DNA from: Verrucomicrobiaceae bacterium
Lineage (GTDB): Bacteria; Verrucomicrobiota; Verrucomicrobiia; Verrucomicrobiales; Verrucomicrobiaceae
NCBI GenBank assembly: GCA_027490195.1
Contig: JAIXYN010000059.1
Coordinates: 1 to 64,000, forward strand
Direction of reading: 5' to 3'
DNA length: 64,000 bases
Below the pieces are notes generated by a model, which saw only the letters and a program-made list of their open reading frames with translations, was not told the DNA's origin and searched no databases. Below are positions 36,901 to 45,610 of this stretch, one piece after another; the stretch's first letter is position 1; each line of letters starts with the position of its first letter. The position numbers and the translations under genes are program-made.

Positions 36901-39773
36901 AATTCCGCACTGCCCTTTGGGAACTGCTTTATCATCTCTTCCTGATACTCCGCCCTGCTGACGGCGGTCTTTGCCGCAGCGGTGACGGCAGGCAGTTCCT
37001 GGGATTGCCCCATAAGTCGGATGAACAGGGCCATGGCTGCATCCTCCTTGCCATCCTCCTCCAATGCGACCGCCTGCAGATACGCCAGCCTGTAGTCGTC
37101 TGGAAAGCGAAGCAGGAGCGGTTCCAGAAAACTGATGACGCGTTTCCAGTCCTGCAGCGCTGTCATGCTTTTTGCCATGGTGAGCGCGTCATCGGCATCC
37201 ATTTGTGCGCCACCTGCCAGTTCGTAGAGCATGCGGTAGCCGGTGTTTGCATCGCCGTATTCAATTTCGATCGATGCGATCATCTGCTGCACGCGCCCGC
37301 CTTTGGAGCGGCCTGCTACACGCTGCAGTTCCTCAATGGCACGCTTCGACTGGCCCATGTCCAGGTCCATGCGAGCGATCTGCATGGCCAGATTGGCATC
37401 ATCAGGACGCAGACGCAAGGCCTCACGCAGCGCACGCTCCTGCTCGGTGGTGCTGCCTGCCACCCGATAGATTTCCGCCAGTGCCAGCCATGGTGCCGCA
37501 TCTGCGCGATTGGTGCGCTGACGTTCGAGGAATTTTTCTGTGAGCACTTTCAACTGGCCGCGATCACTGGCGATGCGCGCAAGGGTGCCGACCCAGCGCA
37601 TCTTAGCGTCCGGCTTGTCCTCTTTCTCAAACAGAGCCAGGTAAACTCGTTCCGCGTCACTCATCTGGCCCTGTTCGATGTAGGCGGAGGCCAGTGAATC
37701 TGCCACCGCCTCATCATCTTCGAATTTCCGTGTGGCTGCCTGAAGCACTTTCAATGCCTCGCGGCCTTTGCCATTGAGCTGCATAAGCTTGGCCTCGCGC
37801 AGCCAGGGAGAAGGTGAGCCGGGAGAAAGGGTCTTCCATTCCGCCACCCACTTCAGCGCCTGATCAGGTTTCCCAGAGCGTTCCGTCAGGTCTATCAGTC
37901 GCTGCATGTTGGTGGAATTTCTTCCCTGGGGCATGGCCATGAGCTTTTCCGCCTCCTCTGCCGCGCGGAGCCAGTCCTGGCGGGATTCCATCAGCTTGAG
38001 CAGCCGCGTCTGCGCCGCCAACGCATGTTCCGCCGGAATCTCACGCAGGGTTTTTTCTGCGCCAAGATGGTCCTGTTTTTCTTCGAGCAGGGTGGCCAGC
38101 AGGATGCGTTCCTGCACCGTTGGGGTGCCCTTTTGCAGAGCGGCCAGGGTTTCGGCAAATTTTGGCTCATCGGCCTTCAGACAGGCCACGGCCTGCCGCA
38201 GAGCATCATCCAGAAAACTGACGTCTGATGTGGCACGCACCCGAGCCAGCGCCCACGGAATGGCTTCCACCGGTTTCTTGGCGCTGAGCGCTGAATTGAT
38301 CAGCAGATCAAGAAAGCGCTCATCCTTTGCAAACTCCGTCCGGCGTGTTTGTAAAATCTCCAAAGCTGCCTGTGACTCAAGGCGCGTCATCAGCGCCTGG
38401 CCCACCGCCATGACCTGGGGAAGATCGCCGTTTTTTGCCAGATCACGCCAGATCGCCAGTGCTGCGTCACGTTTGCCGCTGCGGTGGAGGTAATGGGCCT
38501 GCGCTTCCTTGGCCGCACTGCTTTCAGGAAAAGACGCGACCATGCGTTCGTAGGCCAGAGTGGCATCTTCACCACGCTCCCAGCTTTCGTAGAGCCGCGC
38601 CACACGAAGGTGATCAAACTCTGCGGTGTCTTTTGCGGCTAGATATTTTTCCAGCGTCGCCTTGGCAGCCGCTTTCTCCTTTGCCCGTTCTTGCAGTGTT
38701 GCCAGGCGGATGAGGAGTTCGCGATCATCGGGCACCTGCTGGAGCAGGACGTTGGTTTGCGCGATGGCCTCCTTGAACTGCTCAAAGCGGGCCAGCAGAT
38801 CGAGGTAACTCTCACGCAGCTCCCGCTGGCCCGGTGTTTTTTGCAGCAGCGTCGCGTAAATGGCGAGCGCCTTGTCTTTTTCACCCAGCTCCGCCAGGAC
38901 GCGTGCGCGCTGCTGCTCCAGCGCTGTACGCTGCGGATGGGCGGCCTGGAGCTTTTCCAGCTCTTTCATCAGCCCGCTCAGGTTTTCGTCGCGACGAAAC
39001 AATGCTTCGATTTGCGCCAGCACCTCGCCCTCGATCCAGGTGCTCTGGCCGGTGTCCGCGAGTGTTTGGGTCAGCAGGGCCAGCGCAGATTCCCTCTTGG
39101 TGGCACGGAGTTGGATCTCCGCCAAACGTAACTGGCGCAGTGCTTTGGCATAGGCGTCCTTGGTTCTGGCGATCAACGCCAGCATCTGGGTCTCCGCCTC
39201 GGCAAAAAGTCCTTCGTCGAGCTGGAGTTCGACCACCTCCTCCACCAGATCTTCATCATCCGCGTTCGCTTTCACCAGATCCCGCCATGCCTGCAAGGCC
39301 GCTTCCGGCTTGCCGGTGCGCAGCAGCCAGCGCCCGCGCATCTGGCCGATCTCGCGGCCCAGCTCTGCATTCGCACCACCTTTTTCTGCTTCGATGAGCG
39401 ATTTCAAGGCTGACTCGAAATTCATCATGCGCGCTTCCAGCTTGGCGCGTTGCAGCCAAGCCTGTGCGTTCGTCCCATCGCGCGTAAGGGCGGCAGTGTA
39501 GGCTTTCAAAGCTTCGGTCTCGTTGCCACGCTGATCGTGAAAGATCGCCAGCACAAGCAGATCAGCCGTGGTGCTGGTGCGCTGGTTCAAAAAGTCCGAG
39601 AGCGAGTCCGCCGTGCCAGTTTCCATCCACGCCGAGTAGAACCTGTCATAGACCAGACCGGCCTGAGGACGCTTGAGCAGCATCTGATGATATTTTTCCG
39701 CCTCGGCACCCGGCGGCACGTTCTGTCCGAAACATGCCATGGCCGAGACGAGAAAAATAAACCGTATTTTCAT
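30957..39773 (-). CDS. Giant secreted TPR-repeat protein (2938 aa)
   Basis: A signal peptide (MKIRFIFLVSAMACFGQ) is followed by roughly 1000 residues of TPR-like helical pairs, for example ARVLAELGEKDKALAIYATL and LAMQIARMDLDMGQSKRAIE. The middle, about 1000-2750, is predicted helical by composition but has no motif I can name. TPR-like repeats return near the C-terminus (GKKPEALQVLKSLDEK). The protein should lie in the periplasm or outside and act as a large interaction scaffold. It ends 63 bases before the Q/C-rich membrane protein gene on the same strand, so it may belong to the MoxR/VWA operon. The open frame is continuous over 8.8 kb with no sign of decay. Confidence 0.85.
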   Translation of the reverse strand: MKIRFIFLVSAMACFGQNVPPGAEAEKYHQMLLKRPQAGLVYDRFYSAWMETGTADSLSDFLNQRTSTTADLLVLAIFHDQRGNETEALKAYTAALTRDGTNAQAWLQRAKLEARMMNFESALKSLIEAEKGGANAELGREIGQMRGRWLLRTGKPEAALQAWRDLVKANADDEDLVEEVVELQLDEGLFAEAETQMLALIARTKDAYAKALRQLRLAEIQLRATKRESALALLTQTLADTGQSTWIEGEVLAQIEALFRRDENLSGLMKELEKLQAAHPQRTALEQQRARVLAELGEKDKALAIYATLLQKTPGQRELRESYLDLLARFEQFKEAIAQTNVLLQQVPDDRELLIRLATLQERAKEKAAAKATLEKYLAAKDTAEFDHLRVARLYESWERGEDATLAYERMVASFPESSAAKEAQAHYLHRSGKRDAALAIWRDLAKNGDLPQVMAVGQALMTRLESQAALEILQTRRTEFAKDERFLDLLINSALSAKKPVEAIPWALARVRATSDVSFLDDALRQAVACLKADEPKFAETLAALQKGTPTVQERILLATLLEEKQDHLGAEKTLREIPAEHALAAQTRLLKLMESRQDWLRAAEEAEKLMAMPQGRNSTNMQRLIDLTERSGKPDQALKWVAEWKTLSPGSPSPWLREAKLMQLNGKGREALKVLQAATRKFEDDEAVADSLASAYIEQGQMSDAERVYLALFEKEDKPDAKMRWVGTLARIASDRGQLKVLTEKFLERQRTNRADAAPWLALAEIYRVAGSTTEQERALREALRLRPDDANLAMQIARMDLDMGQSKRAIEELQRVAGRSKGGRVQQMIASIEIEYGDANTGYRMLYELAGGAQMDADDALTMAKSMTALQDWKRVISFLEPLLLRFPDDYRLAYLQAVALEEDGKEDAAMALFIRLMGQSQELPAVTAAAKTAVSRAEYQEEMIKQFPKGSAELLPFGGSSYEAYKYRSTSIRFTPRSASRAVIVPTGLSSLHSMSVAHLVTLLKAESLEKKTAWIAEAVSAAVPGARYLDAFDLDQYFQLNISPDALEKHPYDDALLAYFIGRGDHISFNVASRAFDRFKIKYPQLMVLAVRHAVMADSGRGATMLEETLDLLEKMSPENLLKNGVQISYLGAMIGGSQRMRDGSFPNVVPEPLCRRILALMLRQMDVIAPDASVKVYASGLPSAANACRSIKAWKEFVALLEREVRIWTEHAPTRQSWAKLSTHFNRHSQTSAGEMITRLPFPGGTMLPNSMVLYFGRKDIYNPRDTDKLEPEPEEYADLKPLIESIKSPALRGLLFYKVGYREGVTREVSLLISAPNPSVDDLLLAASWFSIEDDYVRVADLLIRASSMNIPASVRPAFDAALAHAVMKLKPQAGSPLLEPAQMALRRLRSARVTSEQKDELVAAMKTLHLSDEAEQWSHIALMAPSVSQRTSSYVSNSNVDTKKLKTLVAGKDEDAIVKEAVAQLRRVLTMAGSGNQSYATSRAKEIMRLAGRSGLPEKIQAVFDPGENASVTKLYEQAKFLMLIDQRTKAIKTLEKVLEMNPKQFEARLHLCALTASADPARAVKMLADVPLSAYQQSNVGSQIAELLREDDAMPFEARMSIFTALAVMLDSAPSASGVKGLEWMIDLPTTIAKQTYRSQPRLEYLYLRPESSQGNGEGLYLPATAPEAKKRRAVHDQMCQALMKHPVLAEEGFRRFASLVIQDGQKTDELATTARQVLEAAKAASGSQRGAPARRRFHSSLEVTSLWSPTPAEFLIWKAWKENHGEQIEREIMPLAAAALDSTQQSILRAQLNVWSCNPEAFANNAKTFLTTISGRSSSSFAEDQNLVWLIDRWGERGIEGLPLDEILATSMKQSGGYSEGYAVSHYLALRQQMHPKSGMLPFLTRLISGALGADQSTWGKAMQSTINAYYGGGGSMGNASAYTLIEIINNLIRKPVTFGAGLQMASLVGATDHPSWSRSNSSSMAAVMKSSDHAFAALGALGWMETAEKMILPEDPNCLQVEFIKKVRENRETMQELRSRLAALKERTFGTELCETLLQDVPGGPLSALLKRRAADVAKLPEKSGTAIMALIKLQIPALNQPAGADPALVKVLDPLLGVERKKAMDEVDRWIAATRAEDVSSNNTAYDQKLIEALRMLIPTDRAKAEQLFLAAAILLETKERSGGWNGSNSGNGWTTRSEIFDDLLAKMPKVEAIGFVMHMYHTDTTGNLAMNGWSQSSKYGQVLIELWRNNAGGAAMGRGIDAMLKALAAQMGDTPHTLLGIAFYDFFTKLPAAQRVAALNWAAKAPKDHPHADLLKELDYAGRVFLTFDPQSSQNAGAQKAVEAAGGLQPAWEHYRACLGNTSINPRARQSLAHHLAYKALDGMDAGCAKLGAAIALESMKQKHCIHGFQYGWIMRSFNRLPVDASWKASAQEHWDAWLARLANGGLNKYEPCGWVINSMLCMTARAGNEDWMRTMLRQHHATLNDEQSGMVSLMLGAQPQLAAEHFKAEWRGFLYDPLAELRWSREIIENLPAFKAACGDPGLALLGEIYLSYIKDPAKTEQASIPGFKTREDRFKDIAKRFKETKFTDEEVRKDCVEIICNFYDAADLIHDAVDEVAAKTNIEAIAAIDETWEHWRQLKPLQFSLGFKAAQGDVQPNIAAYDRALAAHYSQIHYQRSAVKETGWGPTWVANWLWAREYEAGHEPNVRVVLPFLDYVLSKTPADLREMHVADCATQKWLIHLILNEPAVFASWRNGLAEADRRDIKKRVHERWEIWDYIYQFAGTQKKMRLTPEQRGQLVVAIARDEWCSSKYPAAGQGIPNLINDIVQKSTVFKPDEFAPVAAQIANALPRMGRTASEAADLLAANGKNDAAAPLFALAFEQARKENEKDYGLAAGYAVKQAEILERTGKKPEALQVLKSLDEKRLGGGVKKSVEAAIARLSK

Positions 39774-39904
39774 AAAAGAAATTTACTGCTCCTTTTACCA
39801 AATCCCTTATGCCAACAACAAGACAGAACCGCAGCCATTCGAGATTCATGCAAGACAAGGCATTCATTCCGCGCATACTCGACCACCCAACCTCATCCGC
39901 CGTC

Positions 39905-40705
39905 ATGCGTCCCCTTCTCATCTCCCTGCTGTCCATCGCCTGCCTGTTTGCCGTCGCCGCCCCGAAAGAAGAGGTGAAACCTCTCAAGGTTCTCATGATC
40001 ACCGGAGGCTGCTGCCACGACTATGAAAACCAGAAGCTCATCCTTAGCGAGGGACTCAGCGCCCGGGCGAATGTGGAGTTCACCATCGTGCATGAAGAAG
40101 GGCCTGAAGGTAAAAAGGACAAAAGCCACAAGATCTCAGTCTATGAAAAGGACAACTGGGCCGAGGGCTATGACGTGATCCTGCACAACGAATGCTTCGG
40201 CGCGGTCACGGACGTGGCTTTTGTCGAACGCATCGCCAAGGCTCACCACGATGGTGTTCCGGCGGTGATGCTGCACTGCTCCACCCACAGCTACCGTGCG
40301 GCCAAGACGGACGAATGGCGCAAGTGCGTGGGACAGACATCGATGAGCCACGAAAAGAACCGCGATTTGAACGTGAAGAACATCGCCGAGGGTCACCCGG
40401 TCATGAAAGGTTTCCCCGCAGAATGGCTGGACGCCAAAGATGAACTCTACAAAAACGAAAAACTCTGGGAGCACTTCGTCCCACTGGCCAAAGCCTATGG
40501 CGAAGACACGAAGATGGATCACAACGTCATCTGGGTGAACGAATACGGCAAAGCCAAGGTCTTCGGCACCACGCTTGGCCATGGGAATGAAACGATGCAG
40601 TCCCCTGTTTACCTCGACCTCGTCGCGCGCGGCCTCCTCTGGACCTGTGGCAAGCTTGGCGAGGATGGCAAGCCACTGCCTGGCTACGAGGCGAAGCAAA
40701 AGTAG
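39905..40705 (+). CDS. Secreted ThuA-like domain protein
   Basis: I start at ATG 39905, which gives a clean signal peptide (MRPLLISLLSIACLFAVAA) and a 266-aa protein; the open frame reaches back to 39809 but the extra residues are not signal-like. The mature part is a ThuA-like/class I glutamine-amidotransferase-like fold: KVLMITGGCCHDYENQK at the first strand, GYDVILHNECFG, AVMLHCSTHSYR and a final VFGTTLGHGNETM. ThuA-like proteins are linked to trehalose or other sugar use and are frequent in Planctomycetes and Verrucomicrobia. The exact reaction is unknown. It is divergent from the giant TPR gene. Confidence 0.85.
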   Translation: MRPLLISLLSIACLFAVAAPKEEVKPLKVLMITGGCCHDYENQKLILSEGLSARANVEFTIVHEEGPEGKKDKSHKISVYEKDNWAEGYDVILHNECFGAVTDVAFVERIAKAHHDGVPAVMLHCSTHSYRAAKTDEWRKCVGQTSMSHEKNRDLNVKNIAEGHPVMKGFPAEWLDAKDELYKNEKLWEHFVPLAKAYGEDTKMDHNVIWVNEYGKAKVFGTTLGHGNETMQSPVYLDLVARGLLWTCGKLGEDGKPLPGYEAKQK

Positions 40706-40807
40706 TTCAGACAGCCCCAAGGCCGTTGAGTAATCTTGATGCCTTCGTAGGCGGTCGGAGAGATCACTGGGCTTGGAGAGATCATGCTGAACCTATGTCT
40801 AGGCGTG

Positions 40808-43800
40808 TCAAATTTCATGCAGGTGCAGCACCGCATCCAGCGTCTTGAGCAAGGTTTCCGCTGTGTAGGGCTTGGGGATGAAATTTTTGACGCCTGCATT
40901 GGCGGCTTTTTCCTCCATGCCGGCGGCATTCATTCCACTGGCGGCAACAATGCAGATCTCTGGATTCAACCGCATCAGCACCTGAATCGTTGCCGGCCCG
41001 TCCATGACCGGCATCATCATGTCAGTGAGAACTAAGGCGACTTCAGAGCGATGCTTGGAATAGAGGGAGACTGCCTCAGCGCCATCTGCAGCAAGCAAAA
41101 CACGGTAGCCAAAGGTTTCCAAGGTCTGCTTGGTGATCTGCTGCACGGCGGCTTCATCATCGACCACGAGGAGCAGTTCACCGTTGCCACGTGGCAGTTC
41201 TCCCGGCACAGCCGCTTTAATTTCCACATGCTCGGGCGTATGCGCCGGCAGATAGACGTGAAACGTGGTGCCTTTGCCCATTTCACTTTCCACGCGCAGG
41301 AAGCCATGATGACTTTTGACGATGGCCATGACCGAAGACAGGCCAAGACCGGTGCCTTTCCCCAGTTCTTTCGTGGTGAAAAAAGGCTCAAAAATGCGGT
41401 CTGTCACCTCAGGCGGCATGCCTGTGCCATTGTCCTCCACCTGAATGTGGAGGTACTGCCCTGGTTTCGCACCCGCTATCATTGATGCGCATTGTCCATC
41501 CATCACCAGATTAACGGCGGACAGATTCAACTGACCACCGTTGGGCATGGCATCACGCGCATTCACACACAGATTGAGCAGCACCTGATGAATCTGCGTG
41601 GGATCCCCCTGCACGACCCACAAGGGTGCGGGAATTCTACAGCGAACCTGGATGGTTTTCAAAAAGGTCTCATTGGTGATCTTTTCGACTTCTTTGAGTA
41701 GGTGCCCGACCTGCACCGCGAGCTGCTTCCCTTCCACGCCTCTGGCAAACGAGAGGACTTGCTTCACCAGATCCGCCCCGCGCTTGGCGCTGCATTCGAT
41801 GGTGGTGAGAATTTCATGCTTTTGCGCACTCCGCTCCTGCAGCTTTAACAGCTCGATGGACATCATGATGGGGGCCAGCACGTTGTTGAGATCGTGCGCT
41901 ATTCCGCCAGCCAGTGTGCCGATGCTCTCCATGCGCTGCGAACGTAAAAACTGCTGCTCCAGTTTTTTGCGCTCGGTGATGTCGGTGTTGATGGAGAGGA
42001 TGGATTGGGGGCGGCCCTGAGCATCCTTGATCAAGGTCCACCGCGATTCCACAATCACCAACCGCCCTTCCTTGTCATACTGCTGCATTTCACCGGCCCA
42101 CTCCCCCTGTGCCATGACGGCTTTCATCACGCCAAGAAACTGCACTGGATCGCGATTGAGCAGCTCCTTTTGCGAATGATCCAGAACTTCGGCAGCCTGC
42201 CAGCCATAGAGTCGTTCCGCACTGCGGTTCCAGTAAATGATGCGATGCTCATCCGGGCCGCACACGATGATGGCGTCACGCGCCTTGTCTAAGAGGGAGG
42301 CCTGTTCGCGGATTTTGTCTTCAGCCATCTTGCGCTGGGTGATGTCGCGCATGATGCATTGCAGGCGACCGTCAGGAAGAATGGTTGAGCCGACTTCGGC
42401 GGGAAACTGGGTTCCGTCTTTACGGCGGCACAGCCATTCACTCCGCACCACTTCACCTTCACTCAACTGCGCAACTTCGGGCAGAATCTTGACCATTTCA
42501 CCGGAAGCGACGATATTCACAAAACCCATCTGCCTGAGTTCCTCACGGTTGTAGCCCAGCATCTGGCAGGCTGCAGCATTGGCTTCGAGAAGATGTCCGG
42601 CGGTATTCGAAACCAGGATGCCGTCCGAGGCTGATTCAATGAGCGTTCGGAACTCGGCCTCACTCGCTAGCAGGGCCAGTTCAGCCTGCTTCCGAGTGGT
42701 GATATCCTCAGAAAAGATGATGATGCCACCGATTGTGCCGTCGGCCTGATGCCATGGCCGGATCTCCCAGCGTATCCAGTCAATGGAACCATCCGCACGA
42801 ACGAACTTTTCATCTTCATTTTTTTCGACAGCCCCTGCCAAGCAACGACGGTGGATCTCCAACCAGTGAGCCGGCACTTCTGGAAAAACGTCATAATGGC
42901 TGCGTCCAGTGACTGACTCTGCACCCAGGCGGTAGTCATCCATCCAGCGCAGACTGACCACTAGATATTTCATGTCACGATCCAGCATGGCGATGGCTGC
43001 CGGACTGTGTTTAACGCAGAGGCGCAGCTGCTCTTCCTTCTCCTGCAGAGCACGCGTGCGAATCCTGACCTGGCCCGCCAGCATCCAGTTCAATCCAAGC
43101 AGCAGTGTCACCAGTGAGACTGCGGCCAATGCGGCGTAACCCAGGCTGCGCAAATAGGGATGGCCGTCCAAGGTCTGCCCGAACCATTTTTTCTCGATCC
43201 AGGCGAGTTCCTTTGGCCCCACATCTTCGAATCCTTTTTCGACCAGTTGCAGGAGCTTGGTGTTGCCTTTGCGAACCGCGCGATGGAACTCCCCGATGCT
43301 GACGGGTTCAGACATCCTGAACTCAGCCCCCATGCCAAGCTTCTGGAGAAAGTATTGAGCCGGAGGCTTGTCCATCACGAAGACGTTCACCTTGCGCTCA
43401 TTGGCCGCCGTGATGATGGACTCGTAGTTGTTGTACAACAACATGGGGGTGATGTCATTTTCCTGCAGCAGCTTGACCACGGTGTCTCCCAGCTTGGCCG
43501 CGACTGGAAATCCCCGCAGGGAAGAAAGGTTGTTTATGCCAGCGATGGAGGAACGAAAAAAGATGGAGACTTCGATGGTGGTGTACTGCTTTCCGAAATC
43601 CAGGTATGCATTGCGCTCCGGTGTTTTAAACATCGCGTCGATGACATCAAACTCACCGTCCTTCATTCGGCGTACGGCATCGTTCAAGTCCATGCCATGA
43701 ATCTCAGCAGTGACTCCAGTGCGCCTTTCCCAAACACGCCATTGATCGATGATGATTCCCTGCAGCCTCCCCTCATTGTCCCTGAAAACATAAGGAGGAA

Positions 43801-44032
43801 AATTGTCATCCATCACCACGGTAATGGTATGAAGAGGTGCTGTTTCCTGCCCCGAAACCTCCAGGGAGACGGGGAGGAAAGACAAAAGCAGGAGAATGAA
43901 TCTCCTGCGGCGGCGGCTTTTTGCCTCAGCCTGCCCTGATGAGAGTGAAGAAATAAATCGTCGAAGCAATGATGCCAGCAACCTGCCCGGAACCGTAGCG
44001 CAAGAGGGAGGGCTGACTGAATATTCAGTCAT
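40808..44032 (-). CDS. Hybrid sensor histidine kinase with periplasmic solute-binding domain
   Basis: The 1074-aa protein has an N-terminal membrane segment after RRRRRF (about 42-62), a family 3 solute-binding domain outside the membrane (about 68-290: DDNFPPYVFRDNEG, FDVIDAMFKTPERNAYLDFG) and a second helix at about 297-318. Three PAS domains follow (about 335-700). The HisKA motif AGGIAHDLNN has H713, the HATPase contains DNGTGMPPE and GKGTGLGLSSV, and a C-terminal receiver has the phospho-acceptor D1004 in LTDMMMPVMDG. The kinase therefore senses a small ligand such as an amino acid and could phosphorylate its own receiver. Immediately upstream are remnants of another two-component pair whose receiver ends in a similar PYTAETLL motif. 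Confidence 0.93.
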   Translation of the reverse strand: MTEYSVSPPSCATVPGRLLASLLRRFISSLSSGQAEAKSRRRRRFILLLLSFLPVSLEVSGQETAPLHTITVVMDDNFPPYVFRDNEGRLQGIIIDQWRVWERRTGVTAEIHGMDLNDAVRRMKDGEFDVIDAMFKTPERNAYLDFGKQYTTIEVSIFFRSSIAGINNLSSLRGFPVAAKLGDTVVKLLQENDITPMLLYNNYESIITAANERKVNVFVMDKPPAQYFLQKLGMGAEFRMSEPVSIGEFHRAVRKGNTKLLQLVEKGFEDVGPKELAWIEKKWFGQTLDGHPYLRSLGYAALAAVSLVTLLLGLNWMLAGQVRIRTRALQEKEEQLRLCVKHSPAAIAMLDRDMKYLVVSLRWMDDYRLGAESVTGRSHYDVFPEVPAHWLEIHRRCLAGAVEKNEDEKFVRADGSIDWIRWEIRPWHQADGTIGGIIIFSEDITTRKQAELALLASEAEFRTLIESASDGILVSNTAGHLLEANAAACQMLGYNREELRQMGFVNIVASGEMVKILPEVAQLSEGEVVRSEWLCRRKDGTQFPAEVGSTILPDGRLQCIMRDITQRKMAEDKIREQASLLDKARDAIIVCGPDEHRIIYWNRSAERLYGWQAAEVLDHSQKELLNRDPVQFLGVMKAVMAQGEWAGEMQQYDKEGRLVIVESRWTLIKDAQGRPQSILSINTDITERKKLEQQFLRSQRMESIGTLAGGIAHDLNNVLAPIMMSIELLKLQERSAQKHEILTTIECSAKRGADLVKQVLSFARGVEGKQLAVQVGHLLKEVEKITNETFLKTIQVRCRIPAPLWVVQGDPTQIHQVLLNLCVNARDAMPNGGQLNLSAVNLVMDGQCASMIAGAKPGQYLHIQVEDNGTGMPPEVTDRIFEPFFTTKELGKGTGLGLSSVMAIVKSHHGFLRVESEMGKGTTFHVYLPAHTPEHVEIKAAVPGELPRGNGELLLVVDDEAAVQQITKQTLETFGYRVLLAADGAEAVSLYSKHRSEVALVLTDMMMPVMDGPATIQVLMRLNPEICIVAASGMNAAGMEEKAANAGVKNFIPKPYTAETLLKTLDAVLHLHEI

Positions 44033-44056
44033 GCTGGGTATGGATTGAATTTCGTT

Positions 44057-44500
44057 TCATCTGCTTAACGGGAGGAAGTTCGCTGCATGTTCACTACGGC
44101 ATGAAGCCATCTCAGCAAAGTTTCCGCCGTATAAGGCATGGGAATGAAGTCTGTGACGCCAGTACTCGTGGCCTTGGCCACCATGTCTTTCACGCTCAGG
44201 CCGCTGGCGGCGGTGATGCGCATCTTTGGATTTATGCGCATGAGCAGCTGGATCGTCTCCAGGCCATGCTCCAGCAGCAACCGCGATTTTTCCGTGAGTG
44301 AAATGGCCACCTGCAGCACTTCGATGATGTCGAACGGCTTCTTCAAAATGAGCATGCGGTCGCGCGGCTTCAGCGGCCACCACCGACTCTTCTACATTAC
44401 CAACATGTGCCAAGATTTTACGGAAGACATCATGAATGGAGCGGTTGTCATCGATGACTAAAATGCGCCGATGGGCTGCTGTCGTGGTTCTACGTATCAT
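44057..44500 (-). pseudogene. Response regulator remnant (deleted and frameshifted)
   Basis: The start is a normal receiver: RILVIDDNRSIHDVFRKIL. After about 45 residues the frame degenerates, and receiver-like sequence resumes in another frame (44065-44355) with LILKKPFDIIEVLQ, then ITAASGLSVKDM and GVTDFIPMPYTAETLL. The part that should hold the phospho-acceptor Asp is gone. The two later pieces look like the ends of two different receiver domains brought together by an internal deletion. It begins seven bases after the stop of the histidine-kinase remnant upstream, so the pair was once an operon. Confidence 0.8.
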
Positions 44501-44507
44501 GGTCAGA

Positions 44508-45244
44508 TTAATTCTCCAATGGCAGTGTCAGTGTGAAGATGGTGCCCAGTCAGGGACCATCGCTGTGCGCCTTTAATGTTCCGCCCAACTCCTTGGCTGC
44601 CAGCGCGCCGCTATGCAGGCCAAAACCGTGCCCCAGCTTTTTGTTGGTGAAGACATGGAAAAAATGCGATCGCTGTTTTCCGGGGGGATGCCGGCGCCAT
44701 TGTCCATCAGAGCAATTTCAAGCCACCCCTCCTGGTTTCGTGTTGCGCGCACCGCCATGCGCCTGCCTCCCTCGCTGTGATCCCGCGCATGCTTGGCATT
44801 GATCAGAAGGTTCATTAGAATCTGCATCACCTTATGCCTGTCCGTTTTCAGCGGTGGCAACGGAGCAATTTCACAGGCGGCATGGATACGGATGATGTCC
44901 TCAATCAAATTTGCCACTGAGAGCACTTCGACGCCCCCGGTGACACGTGCGTTGCGCTGCTGCATTGCCACGATCCCCTTGATGTGATCCATGTTTTTTT
45001 GCAGCATTTCCATTCCCTGCGGAATGGCCACCTGCGGCTCCGCCGGATGCGCTGGCGAGCGGGCTGTGGCATCGGCGGCTTGAGAATACTGGGCCATCAA
45101 CAAGCTTACCGTGAGAACCATCCCTAGCCAGATCATGGCCATGGTGCTGATTTTCAATGCGGTAGAGCCAAAGCGCGTTAGCCCTGTCACCGTGTCAGGT
45201 GAGGGCGTCGGTTGTGTCGGATTTGGCAAACCGGTGTTGATCAC
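44508..45244 (-). pseudogene. Histidine kinase remnant with frameshift and stop
   Basis: The open part encodes a membrane segment (MIWLGMVLTVSLLMA) and the second half of a kinase: MDHIKGIVAMQQ, then VMQILMNLLINAKHA (N box) and [16 protein letters not shown] (G1 box). At IF the frame is lost: one T is missing from a T run near 44668, after which the next frame reads [20 protein letters not shown] and [16 protein letters not shown] at 44550-44552 then interrupts GP-LGTIFTLTLPLE before TAA at 44508. The region upstream of the N box is also shorter than in the family. Two independent lesions make a pseudogene more likely than sequencing error. Confidence 0.85.
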
Positions 45245-45346
45245 CCCTAAACATAAGGGCCAGCGTCAAAGCCACCCAACTAAACCAAGCTTTATTTAAT
45301 TCGAATGAACCGCTTAGTGCCGCAGTCATTCTGAGCCTTGTTTTTA

Positions 45347-45589
45347 TTAATTGAGCTCCAACGCCATGCCATCGCTTTTCGAGGGACTGCTGGACTCTGG
45401 ACTGCGCAGAGCTCTTGCACCGTTGAAGCTTTCACTGTGTGCATGCTTGTAACCAGCTGGATCGATCGTCTGCCAGAGCCGGTCCCTTTTTTCACTGGAA
45501 CACCCCGCCAGAAGGACTGCGACCAGCCCCCCAGAGAGCAGAAGCAGTCGTTGGGAACAAAGGGGCGAGAGTGGATTGAGGGTTTTCAT
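45347..45589 (-). CDS. Small lipoprotein
   Basis: This 80-aa protein has a long lipoprotein signal peptide with hydrophobic core LLLLSGGLVAVLLAG and lipobox LAGC (Cys at about residue 30), followed by SSEKRDRLWQTIDPAGYKHAH. The remaining 40 residues are Ser-rich and probably disordered. No family is recognised. It lies just downstream of araD on the same strand, 21 bases after its stop, so the two may be cotranscribed. Confidence 0.6.
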   Translation of the reverse strand: MKTLNPLSPLCSQRLLLLSGGLVAVLLAGCSSEKRDRLWQTIDPAGYKHAHSESFNGARALRSPESSSPSKSDGMALELN

Positions 45590-45610
45590 CGTTGGAGAGG
45601 GGGTAGGGAG

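Noticed and set aside
40706-40807. Possible convergent terminator between the ThuA-like gene and the hybrid kinase
   Set aside because: I see only a short direct repeat of GGAGAGATCA, and no stem followed by T.
44550-44552. TGA read as selenocysteine in the histidine kinase
   Set aside because: The family has no Sec there, a separate frameshift lies upstream, and no SECIS-like hairpin was seen.
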